From NCBI GenBank assembly GCA_965237445.1, contig OZ250142.1, forward strand, positions 1 to 64,000: a stretch of DNA of 64,000 nucleotides. Direction: 5' to 3'. The translations under genes and the position numbers were made by a program. The stretch comes from G963668185 sp965237445 (lineage in GTDB: Bacteria > Chloroflexota > Dehalococcoidia > Lucifugimonadales > G963668185). The notes under the pieces were generated by a model. That model saw nothing but the letters and a program-made list of their open reading frames with translations. It was not told the DNA's origin and did no database searches. This document shows, piece after piece, positions 26,183-34,577 of this stretch (position 1 is its first letter; every line of letters starts with the position of its first letter).

Positions 26183-28033
26183 GTGCGCACCTCGCCTCCC
26201 ATCGGCGATGTGTGGCTCTGATCTAGACTACCGGCGCGGATAGAGATCCCTGCAAATGCTCTCGGCCATCTCGCCGAAGCTGGGGCCAGCGTTACCGTGC
26301 TGGCCTCTCTTACTTTCGGCTTACGGCAGATCGGGCGGGCTTCTAGGCCCTGGCGACAAGCTCAACTGGAACCCCCTTGTGGCGGGGACACTGGATACTT
26401 GTCACAGTCACCAGGTTCCTAACGCGAGCCGCAAGGGGGCAAGGGAGCATCAGTACCCCCAAACCCTGGTTTGGGCGTTCGCGTCTGATCTGAACCCATG
26501 ACTGTGACGGCAGGGATGATACACCATCGCTAACCATGGGGTAGGCGTCAGATGGCTAGCCTACGGCTGAACCTCCCGTCGCCGGCTCGGAACTTCAGTT
26601 AGGCAGTTGCTTCCCGGTGGTGGCACATTCTCCACCTCACGCTCAGCGCACAGAAAATGGACAGTCAGTGTGCAGCAGTTCAGTAGGACTTGCGTGACAA
26701 CACACAGGAAGGTGGCATTGATCGTGCTCGATAGCACCGCACCTTGGAATGCTGACAGGCCCCAGGGTCTCCGGCAAGATGTTGAGCGGCACGACGTTCC
26801 CTACAGAAGACAGCTGAAACACGCCTTGCCTCAGATCAACCCTGGTGATTGCCTTCAGTGATCCGGACAGGGCTGGGCGGCTGTCGCCGATACGCTCTTG
26901 GAAATTGCCAAGCGCCCTGACTGGTAGCGACAGGGTGTTCAACGGGACTTTGACGGCAGTCCGAAAAGTCAGGAGCCCCGCCTGAAAGACACTGAGGTGC
27001 AAGCGGCCAATTCGCGCACTGGAAGCGTCCAGCTACTCCACCTGAACTTCTTCCCCGACCAGTCTGCCCTACCGCGGTTCGAAGCCTGCATTTGGTCAGC
27101 CGGCCGTCAAGTTCATCGATTGGGCGGAGAAGCCCGATCGAAACCTTGCCATCGATGCCCCTTCACAATGATGCCGCTGCAACCTGGCCCGTATGCAAGA
27201 GGGTAAAGGGAAGAGCAAGGGCTTTGCGAGGAGAGGCGTGCTTAGCGCGTGACCGAGATACGACTGTCAAGAGGCATGCAAAGCGCACAGTTGTACTGTG
27301 CAGTCAGTAAGCCACACCTTCGCATTGAAAGCTCATTACCCGCATAGTGGACGGACATCTTCGATCTCCATCGAGGTGAGTCATGACGGGTCTCACTTCG
27401 ACGGCAACACATCCGGCCTCGCAGTGGCGGATGATAGGCATCGATGCATCCGACACGGGCTTCGCCACTAGGAGACAGGCCACGAGGCGGAAGTGCCCCG
27501 AACCCGTAAGCGGCCCTCAGAGGCGTGTTTCCCGGCAAGAGTGAGGGGAACTCCCCATGAAGGCCTGACGCCCCTCCGGCGTGGCTTGTGGCACGCCTAG
27601 CGGCTATTCCAGCCGACGACCTGATCCCGCTCCGGGCCAATTATCGACCTCCCGGCGAAGATCGGGACACTGCCGGGCGCGCTGAGTGTTCCGGTCTCTT
27701 GGCGAAGTTCGCGGCTATGGGTGCTCCTTCCGTCACCTGCAAGCCTTCCACCATAAAGTCTCTCCTCAGACCCTGTACCCCCTGTCCTCTTCCGCCCTAG
27801 ACGACCCTCGCGGCCTACTCCGTCCTTCGCCTTCACTAGGTCTCTCCCTCTCTTCTCTGAACTAACCGCGAACTCCTCTTTCTCTTTTTTGAAAGAGGAG
27901 ACCGGTCTACCCATAGTTTTCAGGTATTTTGGACTCTACCACTACAAAGTACCTTTCTAGCGCGCGTCTTGACCTACTGAGAACGTACGTTGTAATATAA
28001 TATGGCGAAGGCAACCCAAATGGAGGCTGGGCC
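26183..28033. other. 1.85 kb without a recognisable gene
   Basis: Frames on both strands are short, mutually overlapping and of biased composition (Arg/Pro/Ser/Cys). I could not place a reverse transcriptase, intron domain V, rRNA or tRNA here. A perfect hairpin lies at 27873-27900. The block may be degraded mobile DNA or hold an unrecognised non-coding RNA. Confidence 0.45.
27873..27900. repeat. 10-bp perfect hairpin
   Basis: CTCCTCTTTC (27873-27882) pairs with GAAAGAGGAG (27891-27900) around an 8-base T-rich loop. It lies about 130 bases before the gene at 28034. With no T-run after the stem it is not a canonical terminator. Confidence 0.5.
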
Positions 28034-28861
28034 ATGGCAGATCGATCGGACAACGTGCTCCCAACCGGCAGTCACTTGCCGGGGCGGCAACCGCGGAAAA
28101 AGCAGGAATTCAAAGGCGTGAAACCAGATCACATCGATGAGGCCGCCTTTCGCGGCCAGCAGGCCGGTGAAGCTCCGTCTCCAGAGAAAACATCGGAGGT
28201 CGACGACCTGGTGCGGCAGGTCCTGCGCCGGCTCATACGGCTCATCGGCTACCGCTCGCTCAGGTCTGGCTCGTTGTGCGTGACACAGGGCCGGGACACC
28301 GATGCCCTGTGGAGGTGGACCAGGCGGCCCGGGCTGGTGAACCCGCATGGCCGCAGCTGGGCAGCGATGATCTGGCACCTGCACATGAGGCGGGACCACG
28401 GCATGATCTTCACCAACGTCAGGGGCTTCGACACGGCGACCAGGACCTTGATACTGACGGCCCGGGCGCGCGGAGCGCATGTCGAAGACTGCGACATAGT
28501 AAAGGTCTTGGAGGGCAGCCGTCACTACTTCCACCTGTGGCGGTGGCTGGGCGGCAGCTGCCACACCTTCGGCTACGAGGCGGGTGAGCTCGCATACCTG
28601 GTGCGTGCAAAGCCGGACGGGCCCCCCGCCGACCTGTACAGACCGACACGGCTGGAGTGGCTCCACCTTGCAGAGATGGCGATCTGGCACGTCTACGGGT
28701 ACGACCTCACCGCGCTGTACTCCGTGGACTGGGCGATGCGGGTCGTCACCTGGAAGCTCGGCCGCGAGCCCCGATCGAGATGGAATGGGATGCGGCCGCT
28801 GCCCTCCCAGCTTCCGGTGGACCCGTGCGACCTGCTCGACGGCCCGGAACATCCCCTATGA
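28034..28861 (+). CDS. island protein of unknown function, Trp/His/Arg-rich
   Basis: ATG at 28034 follows GGAGG. The first 50 residues are polar and probably disordered. A globular part follows with HGRSWAAMIWHLHMRRDHGM, GFDTATRTLILTARARGAHV and LEWLHLAEMAIWHVYGYDLT. The many aromatic and basic residues suggest nucleic-acid contact, but I recognise no family. An equally long frame lies on the opposite strand, but it lacks a ribosome binding site and reads as Pro/Arg/Val-rich shadow. It lies with AlpA and the integrase at the tRNA end of the island. Confidence 0.65.
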   Translation: MADRSDNVLPTGSHLPGRQPRKKQEFKGVKPDHIDEAAFRGQQAGEAPSPEKTSEVDDLVRQVLRRLIRLIGYRSLRSGSLCVTQGRDTDALWRWTRRPGLVNPHGRSWAAMIWHLHMRRDHGMIFTNVRGFDTATRTLILTARARGAHVEDCDIVKVLEGSRHYFHLWRWLGGSCHTFGYEAGELAYLVRAKPDGPPADLYRPTRLEWLHLAEMAIWHVYGYDLTALYSVDWAMRVVTWKLGREPRSRWNGMRPLPSQLPVDPCDLLDGPEHPL

Positions 28862-28888
28862 CTCTCTGAACACGTCGCCCTGCTGCTT

Positions 28889-29050
28889 TTAGTTGGATGG
28901 GCGGTGCTCGGCGCAGGTCTGCCAGATGGACGACTTCGCGCTGGTGCAACCGGGATGGGGGCATCTGTAGCGTTTCGTCTCGCGGGCTTCCAGCGCGTCG
29001 GCGATGCGCTCCAGGGCCGAGGCGATGCGCTCCATGTGGTCTTCGTTCAT
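28889..29050 (-). CDS. 53-residue zinc-finger-like protein
   Basis: ATG at 29050 has a strong CAGGAGGAGA. A short coiled helix (MERIASALERIADALEARET) leads to CPHPGC and, 13 residues later, a CAEH pair, which can form one zinc site. It may bind nucleic acid or a partner protein. It faces the unknown gene at 28034 tail to tail. Confidence 0.6.
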   Translation of the reverse strand: MNEDHMERIASALERIADALEARETKRYRCPHPGCTSAKSSIWQTCAEHRPSN

Positions 29051-29508
29051 GCGGTCTCCTCCTGCCGGTTTGACTAATACTTGGCGCACAAATATCTCCC
29101 CAACCGGGTGACCACCAGCTGGGGGCTTAATGCGCCCGGATAGATCGGTGTTGCCTTCTCGCAGAACTCCGCTACGATCTCGATCATCCACTATGCTTGG
29201 CAGTACCGTTGTTCTGCGCCGATGTGTTGCCCGCATCGCTGACTGTCGATTCATGGTCAACCATTTCCAGCCGGTCTGCCCGAGCCGGAAGACCTCAGCG
29301 GCATCGCCGCTGCCACTTCGCATAACAAGGCTGAACCGGGGAGCAAGAAAGGGCTGGTCAGCGACACTCAAGGTTGCCGTCAATGTCGGACCGAGTGCGC
29401 GAGAGTGCTGTCAGTCCTCCTACACTCCCAGGCTGAGCGCTCCACCCATCGTGAGGTCGGACGCGGCTCGCCCATCTGCCATACAACGGGGCCGATACCT
29501 TGGAGGAG
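29051..29508. other. no gene recognised
   Basis: No frame in this interval has a ribosome binding site or recognisable protein. It is upstream of the zinc-finger gene and should hold its promoter. Confidence 0.4.
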
Positions 29509-30264
29509 TCACTTCCACTGCGGTTCGAAGCCGAATGCCCCGTTGAACTTCCCGAACCATCCGCGATAGTAGCGCTCGCTGCGATAGTCACCCGTCTCAT
29601 GCTCACAGGTCATGAATCTCTTCAGATCGCCGTTAAATTCGTATCGATACCTGACGTAGCGGTCGGCGGCCTCTTGCACCGCCCCTTCATCCAATGAAAG
29701 CAACCGCTTCAGCTTCTCCTGGAGCTCCTTGCCCCTGCTCTGTTGTTCCCGGGTCTTGCGACGCCCGTACGCCGCCTGCAAGGTCTCGCCCATGACCGCC
29801 TCGTCGACCTTCACCGGATCGAGGTCCATCAGCTCATAGACGATTGCGGCCCCGAGTGCCAACGCTCCGTTTCCATTGAGATACCCCTCGTCGAAGATTG
29901 CCAGGCTGTGGCAGGTGTCCTCACGATGGTAGTACTCGTTGATGCGCCCCAGGTTGGCCTTCAGGATTGTCGCTGCCTTCTCGGGCTGCCTGTCATCGAT
30001 AATCATGTCTACGAGCTTGACAAGCAGCTTAAACTCGCCGGCCAGCTCCTCGTCGCCCAGCACCTCCTCGACACAGTCGTCGAACAGTCCTTCCTCATCG
30101 ACCTCGCAGCTGCGACGGATCGCATCGATGACCTCTAGCTGCAGCGCAGCCTGGTGGAGTTCGCCTTGAAGACGCACCCGCGGACGGGCCTGGTTGTGGA
30201 ACGCCCTGCCCTCGATCCAGGCCGTTCGCCTCTTGGACTTATGCCTCCTCTTGTGTCTGTTCAT
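29509..30264 (-). CDS. helical acidic/basic protein of unknown function
   Basis: ATG at 30264 follows CAGGGAGGCG. The first 30 residues are strongly basic (NRHKRRHKSKRR). The rest is mostly helical and acidic: CEVDEEGLFDDCVEEVLGDE, KLLVKLVDMIIDDRQPEKAA, LKRLLSLDEGAVQEAADRYV. A helical-repeat fold is possible. No family is recognised. It is one of three unknown genes next to alpA and the integrase. Confidence 0.65.
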   Translation of the reverse strand: MNRHKRRHKSKRRTAWIEGRAFHNQARPRVRLQGELHQAALQLEVIDAIRRSCEVDEEGLFDDCVEEVLGDEELAGEFKLLVKLVDMIIDDRQPEKAATILKANLGRINEYYHREDTCHSLAIFDEGYLNGNGALALGAAIVYELMDLDPVKVDEAVMGETLQAAYGRRKTREQQSRGKELQEKLKRLLSLDEGAVQEAADRYVRYRYEFNGDLKRFMTCEHETGDYRSERYYRGWFGKFNGAFGFEPQWK

Positions 30265-30845
30265 TGAGGGCGCCTCCCTGTCCCTGCGTCGTATTGCCTG
30301 ACTCATTTGTAGCGCCGCAGGTGTTGCTTTGGCAATCCCTCGGATCCTGTCGTGGTTGGCGCCGGATAGGGGTTTCTGAGCGGAATCAAAGCTATCGACC
30401 CGGCGTCTGGTCACCTGTAGTTCCCCTGCATCATGTAGCGTCTCGCTCTACCCGTCGCCATGCATTGAACCTAGCTTGAACGTAAGCATGGTCGATCAGG
30501 TGGAGCTCATCCGGTCCCGAATCAATGCTGCACTCTGCCGTCGGGGATCGGTGACTGATGGAACGAACTCCTACTCAAGAAACCTCGGTCGACCATTCAG
30601 TTTCATCTGTCAGTCACAAGACGCTTGGAGCCAATCACACCGCGTACAAAAACGCTGCCACATCTGTTCAGCGCCGGGCTGTATGTTGGATTCGATGCGT
30701 GCAAAGAGCACGATGCCCGATTCACCGCAGGTCCTGTGGAACCGTGTGCTGGGACAGAGGAGAGCCTTGGGATGAGAGCAACAGTCACGGTTCGGCATTG
30801 CAATGCCGACATTTTCGTTTAGAACACACGGATTGGAGGAGATAA
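30265..30845. other. intergenic region before alpA, no gene recognised
   Basis: This 581-base interval separates the leftward gene at 29509-30264 from the rightward alpA gene. It should hold both promoters. I see no coding signal or clear operator repeat. Confidence 0.4.
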
Positions 30846-31052
30846 ATGAAACCAAACGACAGATTTCTGCGGCTCAACGAGGTGGTGGAAATCGTTAAGC
30901 TGAGCTCCAACACCATCCGCAGATACATGGCGAAGGACCAGTTCCCCAAGTCTCGGCGCATTGGCCCGAACTCGGTGCGCTGGCTCCTGAGCGAGGTCCT
31001 GGAATGGATGGACAGCCGTCCGCCCAATGGAGATGATCCTGACAGCGAATGA
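30846..31052 (+). CDS. AlpA-like excisionase/regulator
   Basis: ATG follows GGAGGAGATAA. The 68 residues (RFLRLNEVVEIVKLSSNTIR, RYMAKDQFPKSRRIGPNSVR, WLLSEVLEWMDSRP) are a complete MerR-like winged helix of the phage AlpA family. AlpA proteins activate or direct excision of P4-type elements together with the integrase, and the integrase gene lies next door in convergent orientation. Confidence 0.85.
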   Translation: MKPNDRFLRLNEVVEIVKLSSNTIRRYMAKDQFPKSRRIGPNSVRWLLSEVLEWMDSRPPNGDDPDSE

Positions 31053-31157
31053 ACCGGCCGGCGCGGAATGCGGCCCATGGCTGGTTCAACATCACCGCAG
31101 ATCGGGAGACTCCGAACAACTACTGGAGCTGCGCATGGACTCTCCGGGGAAACCCTG

Positions 31158-32339
31158 CTACCGCCCGTTAAGGCCTGTGTCAGTCGCTGTCGGCAGGATG
31201 TAGTCCGCCCATGCCTGCATCAGGTCACGCCTCCTGGACAGCAGGTCGGACCGGGCGTACGACTTCTCCACCTGGTTGCCGAGTCCGTGAGCCAGCGCAG
31301 CCTCCGCAACAGCCCACGGCGCGTCGGCCTGCTCCAGCGTCCACTCCCTGAACGAGGTCCTGAAACCGTGGCACGTCGCCCTCCTGGCATAGCCCGTAGC
31401 ACGAAGTATCTTCGTGAGCGTCACGTTCGAGAGGGCTCGGCCGGGAAGCGTTGGCGACGGAAACACCAGGCCGGAACCGTCCCGAATGGCGCGGGACTCG
31501 TCGAGCACCACCACCGCCTGCCGGCTCAGGGGTACCCGGTGCAGCTGTCTTCCCTTCATCCTCTCGGCTGGAACCGTCCACAGCGCACCATCGATGTCGA
31601 CCTCGTCCCACACCGCTCCCCTAGCCTCCCCGCTGCGAGCCGCCGTCAGCACCAGGAACCTGAAGCACAGCTTCGATGCCAGCGACGCGGGAGACGCCTC
31701 CACGGCCTGCAACGCCTCCGGCACCTCGCCACAGGGCAGAGCTCTCAGGTGCTCCTTCACCTTGGGCATCGACGGCAGAGCACCATCTATTGCCTCTCCG
31801 GCGGGATTGATCTCGATGTACCCGTGCGACATCGCCCACTTGAACACCGTCCTCATGCGCTGCCTCACCCGCCGGGCTGTCTCCGGTATCTCCGTCCAGA
31901 TGGGCTTGAGCACATCAAGCACATCGCTGCGTTCGATCCTGTCTATCGGCATGTTCCCTATCGTGGACAACGCGTGGCGCTCGAGGGACTGGAGCCAGAC
32001 CTTCGGATGATGGTCGGAACTCCACCTGGGCCGGTTCATCGCCAGCACTTCCCTAGTTGCCTCAGCGAAGGTGGGTCTGGAAGACCTGCTGCTCGGGGTC
32101 GTGGGGTCCCTGCCGTCGGCGATGGCGCTGAGCATCTCCTGGGCCTTCGTCCTGGCGTCCTTGAGACCGGTCGCCGGATAACCCCCGAGGCCTATGTCTC
32201 GACGCTTGCCATTGACTACGGCCCTGAGGACCCAAGCCCTGGTGCCCTTTGGTCTGATCACCAGATAGAGACCGTCGCCATCGCCGTAGCGTCCCGGCTT
32301 TCGGAGACCTCTCGCCTTCGCGTCGGAGAGCTTGCCCAT
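31158..32339 (-). CDS. int: P4-type tyrosine integrase
   Basis: Residues 1-80 are the DUF4102 arm-binding part (KPGRYGDGDGLYLVIRPKGT and IGLGGYPATGLKDARTKAQE). A core-binding part follows. The catalytic domain has TAARSGEARG (first Arg), CHGFRTSFREW (His-x-x-Arg), ALAHGLGN (His) and EKSYARSDLL (nucleophilic Tyr). All catalytic residues are present. It lies 180 bases from the 3' end of tRNA-Ala with no gene between, the usual arrangement for an element integrated into a tRNA gene. Confidence 0.93.
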   Translation of the reverse strand: MGKLSDAKARGLRKPGRYGDGDGLYLVIRPKGTRAWVLRAVVNGKRRDIGLGGYPATGLKDARTKAQEMLSAIADGRDPTTPSSRSSRPTFAEATREVLAMNRPRWSSDHHPKVWLQSLERHALSTIGNMPIDRIERSDVLDVLKPIWTEIPETARRVRQRMRTVFKWAMSHGYIEINPAGEAIDGALPSMPKVKEHLRALPCGEVPEALQAVEASPASLASKLCFRFLVLTAARSGEARGAVWDEVDIDGALWTVPAERMKGRQLHRVPLSRQAVVVLDESRAIRDGSGLVFPSPTLPGRALSNVTLTKILRATGYARRATCHGFRTSFREWTLEQADAPWAVAEAALAHGLGNQVEKSYARSDLLSRRRDLMQAWADYILPTATDTGLNGR

Positions 32340-32479
32340 GGTGATTCACCTCCCTGTGTGGTACCCCTGCGTACCACATATGGTACCACAGGAGACGTGG
32401 AGTGGGGTGGCAGCCGATGGGAGCTGATGGGGTTAACTGAGACAGTAATCAGCTACAACCTGACGGGTTACTGAGACAA

Positions 32480-32503
32480 CATGGGCCTTCATAGAGGCCC
32501 ATG
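32480..32503. terminator. 9-bp hairpin between tRNA-Ala and the integrase
   Basis: CATGGGCCT (32480-32488) pairs with AGGCCCATG (32495-32503). It lies 15 bases beyond the tRNA 3' end and may end tRNA transcription. No strong T-run follows, so it could equally be part of the integration site. Confidence 0.45.
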
Positions 32504-32517
32504 AAAGGGGGTGGGAG

Positions 32518-32590
32518 TGGAGCTGGGGGGACTCGAACCCCCTACCTCTTCAATGCCATTGAAGCGCTCTCCCAGATGAGCTACAGCCCC
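32518..32590 (-). tRNA. tRNA-Ala (GGC)
   Basis: The minus strand folds as a normal 73-base tRNA: acceptor GGGGCTG/CAGCTCC, D-arm GCTC/GAGC, anticodon stem CTTCA/TGAAG with loop ATGGCAT, T-arm GGGGG-TTCGAGT-CCCCC, discriminator A. The anticodon GGC reads Ala GCC/GCU. CCA is not encoded. It is the probable attachment site of the island on its 3' side. Confidence 0.95.
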
Positions 32591-32610
32591 ACTTGGCGGA
32601 CAGAAAACAT

Positions 32611-32681
32611 GGTATCACCGGCATCGCTCGTTGCGGTAGGCAAAATGAGGTATCACCGGCATCGCTCGTTGCGGTAGGCAA
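32611..32681. repeat. 33-bp tandem direct repeat
   Basis: GGTATCACCGGCATCGCTCG-TTGCGGTAGGCAA occurs at 32611-32643 and 32649-32681, separated by five bases. It lies just upstream of the tRNA 5' end. It may be a promoter-linked duplication or a trace of an earlier integration. Confidence 0.8.
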
Positions 32682-32775
32682 CACGCGGTCGGCCGATGCC
32701 GCATCGGCGTAGGGTCGTGTGTCCTGCGAGATCAGCCGAAGCGCCCGCGACTTCGGGCGTCGACGACTGAAGCGT

Positions 32776-33894
32776 TTAGGACAGAGCCGACCTCATTTGC
32801 TCCGCTACGATGTGCTCGTCCCCTTCGCTGAGGTTGTGCACGCACACTCGCAGCGTGTCGTCGCCGACTGCGTCCAGCCGCACACGAGGCGAACCGGCCA
32901 GAAGCTCGGCCGCCACGTCCGGCGCCGACTTCCCGAGTTCGGCGGTGTCGAGCGACACTTCCAGGCCCACGCCCCAGTATGAGGTCGTGCTGACAGTCTC
33001 CATCGACCGGACCGCTGAAACTCCCCGAATGCCGTCTTCGATCGCTGTGAACCTCGCACCGTATCCCACAAACCGCTCCTCGTGGTTCATAGTGAACCAC
33101 TCGTCAATCGCGGCCACCAGCCCCAGGATCTCCTGCCTGTCCAGCTTCAGGCCTCTGCCAATGGACTTATCGGAGATAAAGCCGTGGTGAGTTACAGCGT
33201 CGATGAGGTCCCCGCGCCCGCAGACGAAACCGGACGACTGCGGCCCGCCCATGTATTTGCCACCGAAGCAGACCAGGTCCGCAGCTTGAGCGTTGCGTAC
33301 GAAGTAGTCGGTCGGATAGATCTGAGCTGCCGCGTCAGCTATGACAGGGATCCCGTGGCTGTGCGAAAGTTCTACAACCTCCTCGAGGCTCGCAACGTTG
33401 GAATCCGGCTCGCTGCGCACAAGGTAGGCCACGGCCGCAGTGTCCGGTCCGATCGCCTCCTCGAATGCCTCAACGCCTGCTCCGTCGTCGTCACCGGCCC
33501 ACACCAGCTTGCCCCCGCACACGGTGTAGCTGCGGTCATACGTGTACGCTTGCGGCTTAGCCAGCACAACCTGGTTCTTCATTCCCTCTGTATCCGGAAG
33601 CCGTGCGCTCAGCTCCGGATCGGAACCAACCATGCACGCAGCGGTGCTCAGCGCCAGCGCCGCATAGCAGCCCGATGCCACGTACGCTCCCTCAACGCCC
33701 AGCTGGTTCGCGATGTAGTCTCCCGACTTCTTCAGCAGCTCCTCCATCTCGACGAAGCTCGAGTTCGCTTCGTCCATCGCCTGCTTCACAGTATTCGAAG
33801 GCATGGAGCCTCCCCATACCGTGGTGTTTCCGGCCGCGTTGATAACCGGACGGGCGCCGATTCTCGAGTAGACATTCTCGGCTGCTGACGACAT
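32776..33894 (-). CDS. SelA-like PLP-dependent lyase/transferase
   Basis: INAAGNTTVWGGS starts a fold-type I PLP enzyme of the SelA-like group. YVASGCYAALALSTAACMVG is the cofactor-phosphate region, IPVIADAAAQIYP carries the Asp that contacts the pyridine nitrogen, and DLVCFGGKYMGGPQSSGFVC carries the Schiff-base Lys. At 372 residues it fits stand-alone SelA-like proteins, which include D-glucosaminate-6-phosphate ammonia-lyase-type enzymes and are not selenocysteine synthases. The substrate is probably an amino or hydroxy acid; it cannot be read from sequence. It is transcribed away from the creatinase-like gene with 680 bases between. Confidence 0.8.
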   Translation of the reverse strand: MSSAAENVYSRIGARPVINAAGNTTVWGGSMPSNTVKQAMDEANSSFVEMEELLKKSGDYIANQLGVEGAYVASGCYAALALSTAACMVGSDPELSARLPDTEGMKNQVVLAKPQAYTYDRSYTVCGGKLVWAGDDDGAGVEAFEEAIGPDTAAVAYLVRSEPDSNVASLEEVVELSHSHGIPVIADAAAQIYPTDYFVRNAQAADLVCFGGKYMGGPQSSGFVCGRGDLIDAVTHHGFISDKSIGRGLKLDRQEILGLVAAIDEWFTMNHEERFVGYGARFTAIEDGIRGVSAVRSMETVSTTSYWGVGLEVSLDTAELGKSAPDVAAELLAGSPRVRLDAVGDDTLRVCVHNLSEGDEHIVAEQMRSALS

Positions 33895-34577
33895 CGTTGA
33901 CTCCTTAGCTGTTAGCTCACGTTCTATCGGCTATAGCGCCGGTAGTTTACACGCGCTGACCGACCATTTCATCAAGTCGGCAACTCCAGAGCGTCCGTTG
34001 AGTCTCCTCAAAATGCTCAGACGCAGGTCGTTAGAGTCCTCGCAGTGCTCAGGAGCGGGCTACGCATTGCACTTACAGCGAGAGCCCATGTCTGTCAGGG
34101 CCGATCAAGTACGCATCTACAACCTGTCGACCGTGGATGGCGAGCCATCGCTGAAAACAAGTGTTCCATTATGTTCCGTTTTGTTCCGTTTCGTAGCTGG
34201 GGCAGGGTCATTGATGGCACCGTTTTGGAACACGTTTGGAACCTGAATAGGGCATAGCCGGGGCCGAAATGGAACACGAATGGAACACGGGTGCTGCTCA
34301 GTTACCGAAAGCGAGGGCCGGCAAAGCTCCACCTGCATATAACGTGCTTTTAAGTTCATGTAACTATATTAGCACTCCCGTTCGCAGAAGGCAATTAGCA
34401 CCCTATCATTGCGGATGGTGCTGTCGAAAAAGCGCCGTTGGCGGCCAGTTCGGCCGGTATCCGGCCCGCCATTGTTGTTGCCCTGCTCGCCATTGGCATA
34501 TCATGGGCCTGTGCGCTGGGGCACCGCCTCAACCACGAATCATGCCCGGCATCTGAAGCGTAATTAGGGAGTTTGAA
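33895..34577. other. divergent intergenic region
   Basis: No gene is supported here. The interval separates two divergent genes and carries the phased TGTTCC repeats listed separately, so it probably controls one or both. Confidence 0.5.
34161..34288. promoter_or_regulatory. helically phased TGTTCC boxes with inverted copies
   Basis: TGTTCC occurs at 34162, 34172 and 34182, exactly ten bases apart. The inverse GGAACA occurs at 34227, 34271 and 34282, with GGAACC at 34238. The outer groups (34161-34193 and 34265-34288) form an imperfect inverted repeat. Ten- to eleven-base spacing puts the boxes on one face of the helix, as for a multi-subunit regulator. Confidence 0.5.

Noticed and set aside
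27242..27640. Possible group II intron or structured RNA
   Set aside because: The GC-rich sequence looked RNA-like, but I could not find a domain V hairpin, intron ends or a reverse transcriptase frame nearby.
27974..28852. Long open frame on the minus strand opposite the 28034 gene
   Set aside because: No ribosome binding site, Pro/Arg/Val-rich composition, and the plus-strand frame has a good start and balanced composition.
31068..32474. Long plus-strand frame over the integrase
   Set aside because: It is a shadow of the integrase, whose catalytic motifs are complete on the minus strand.
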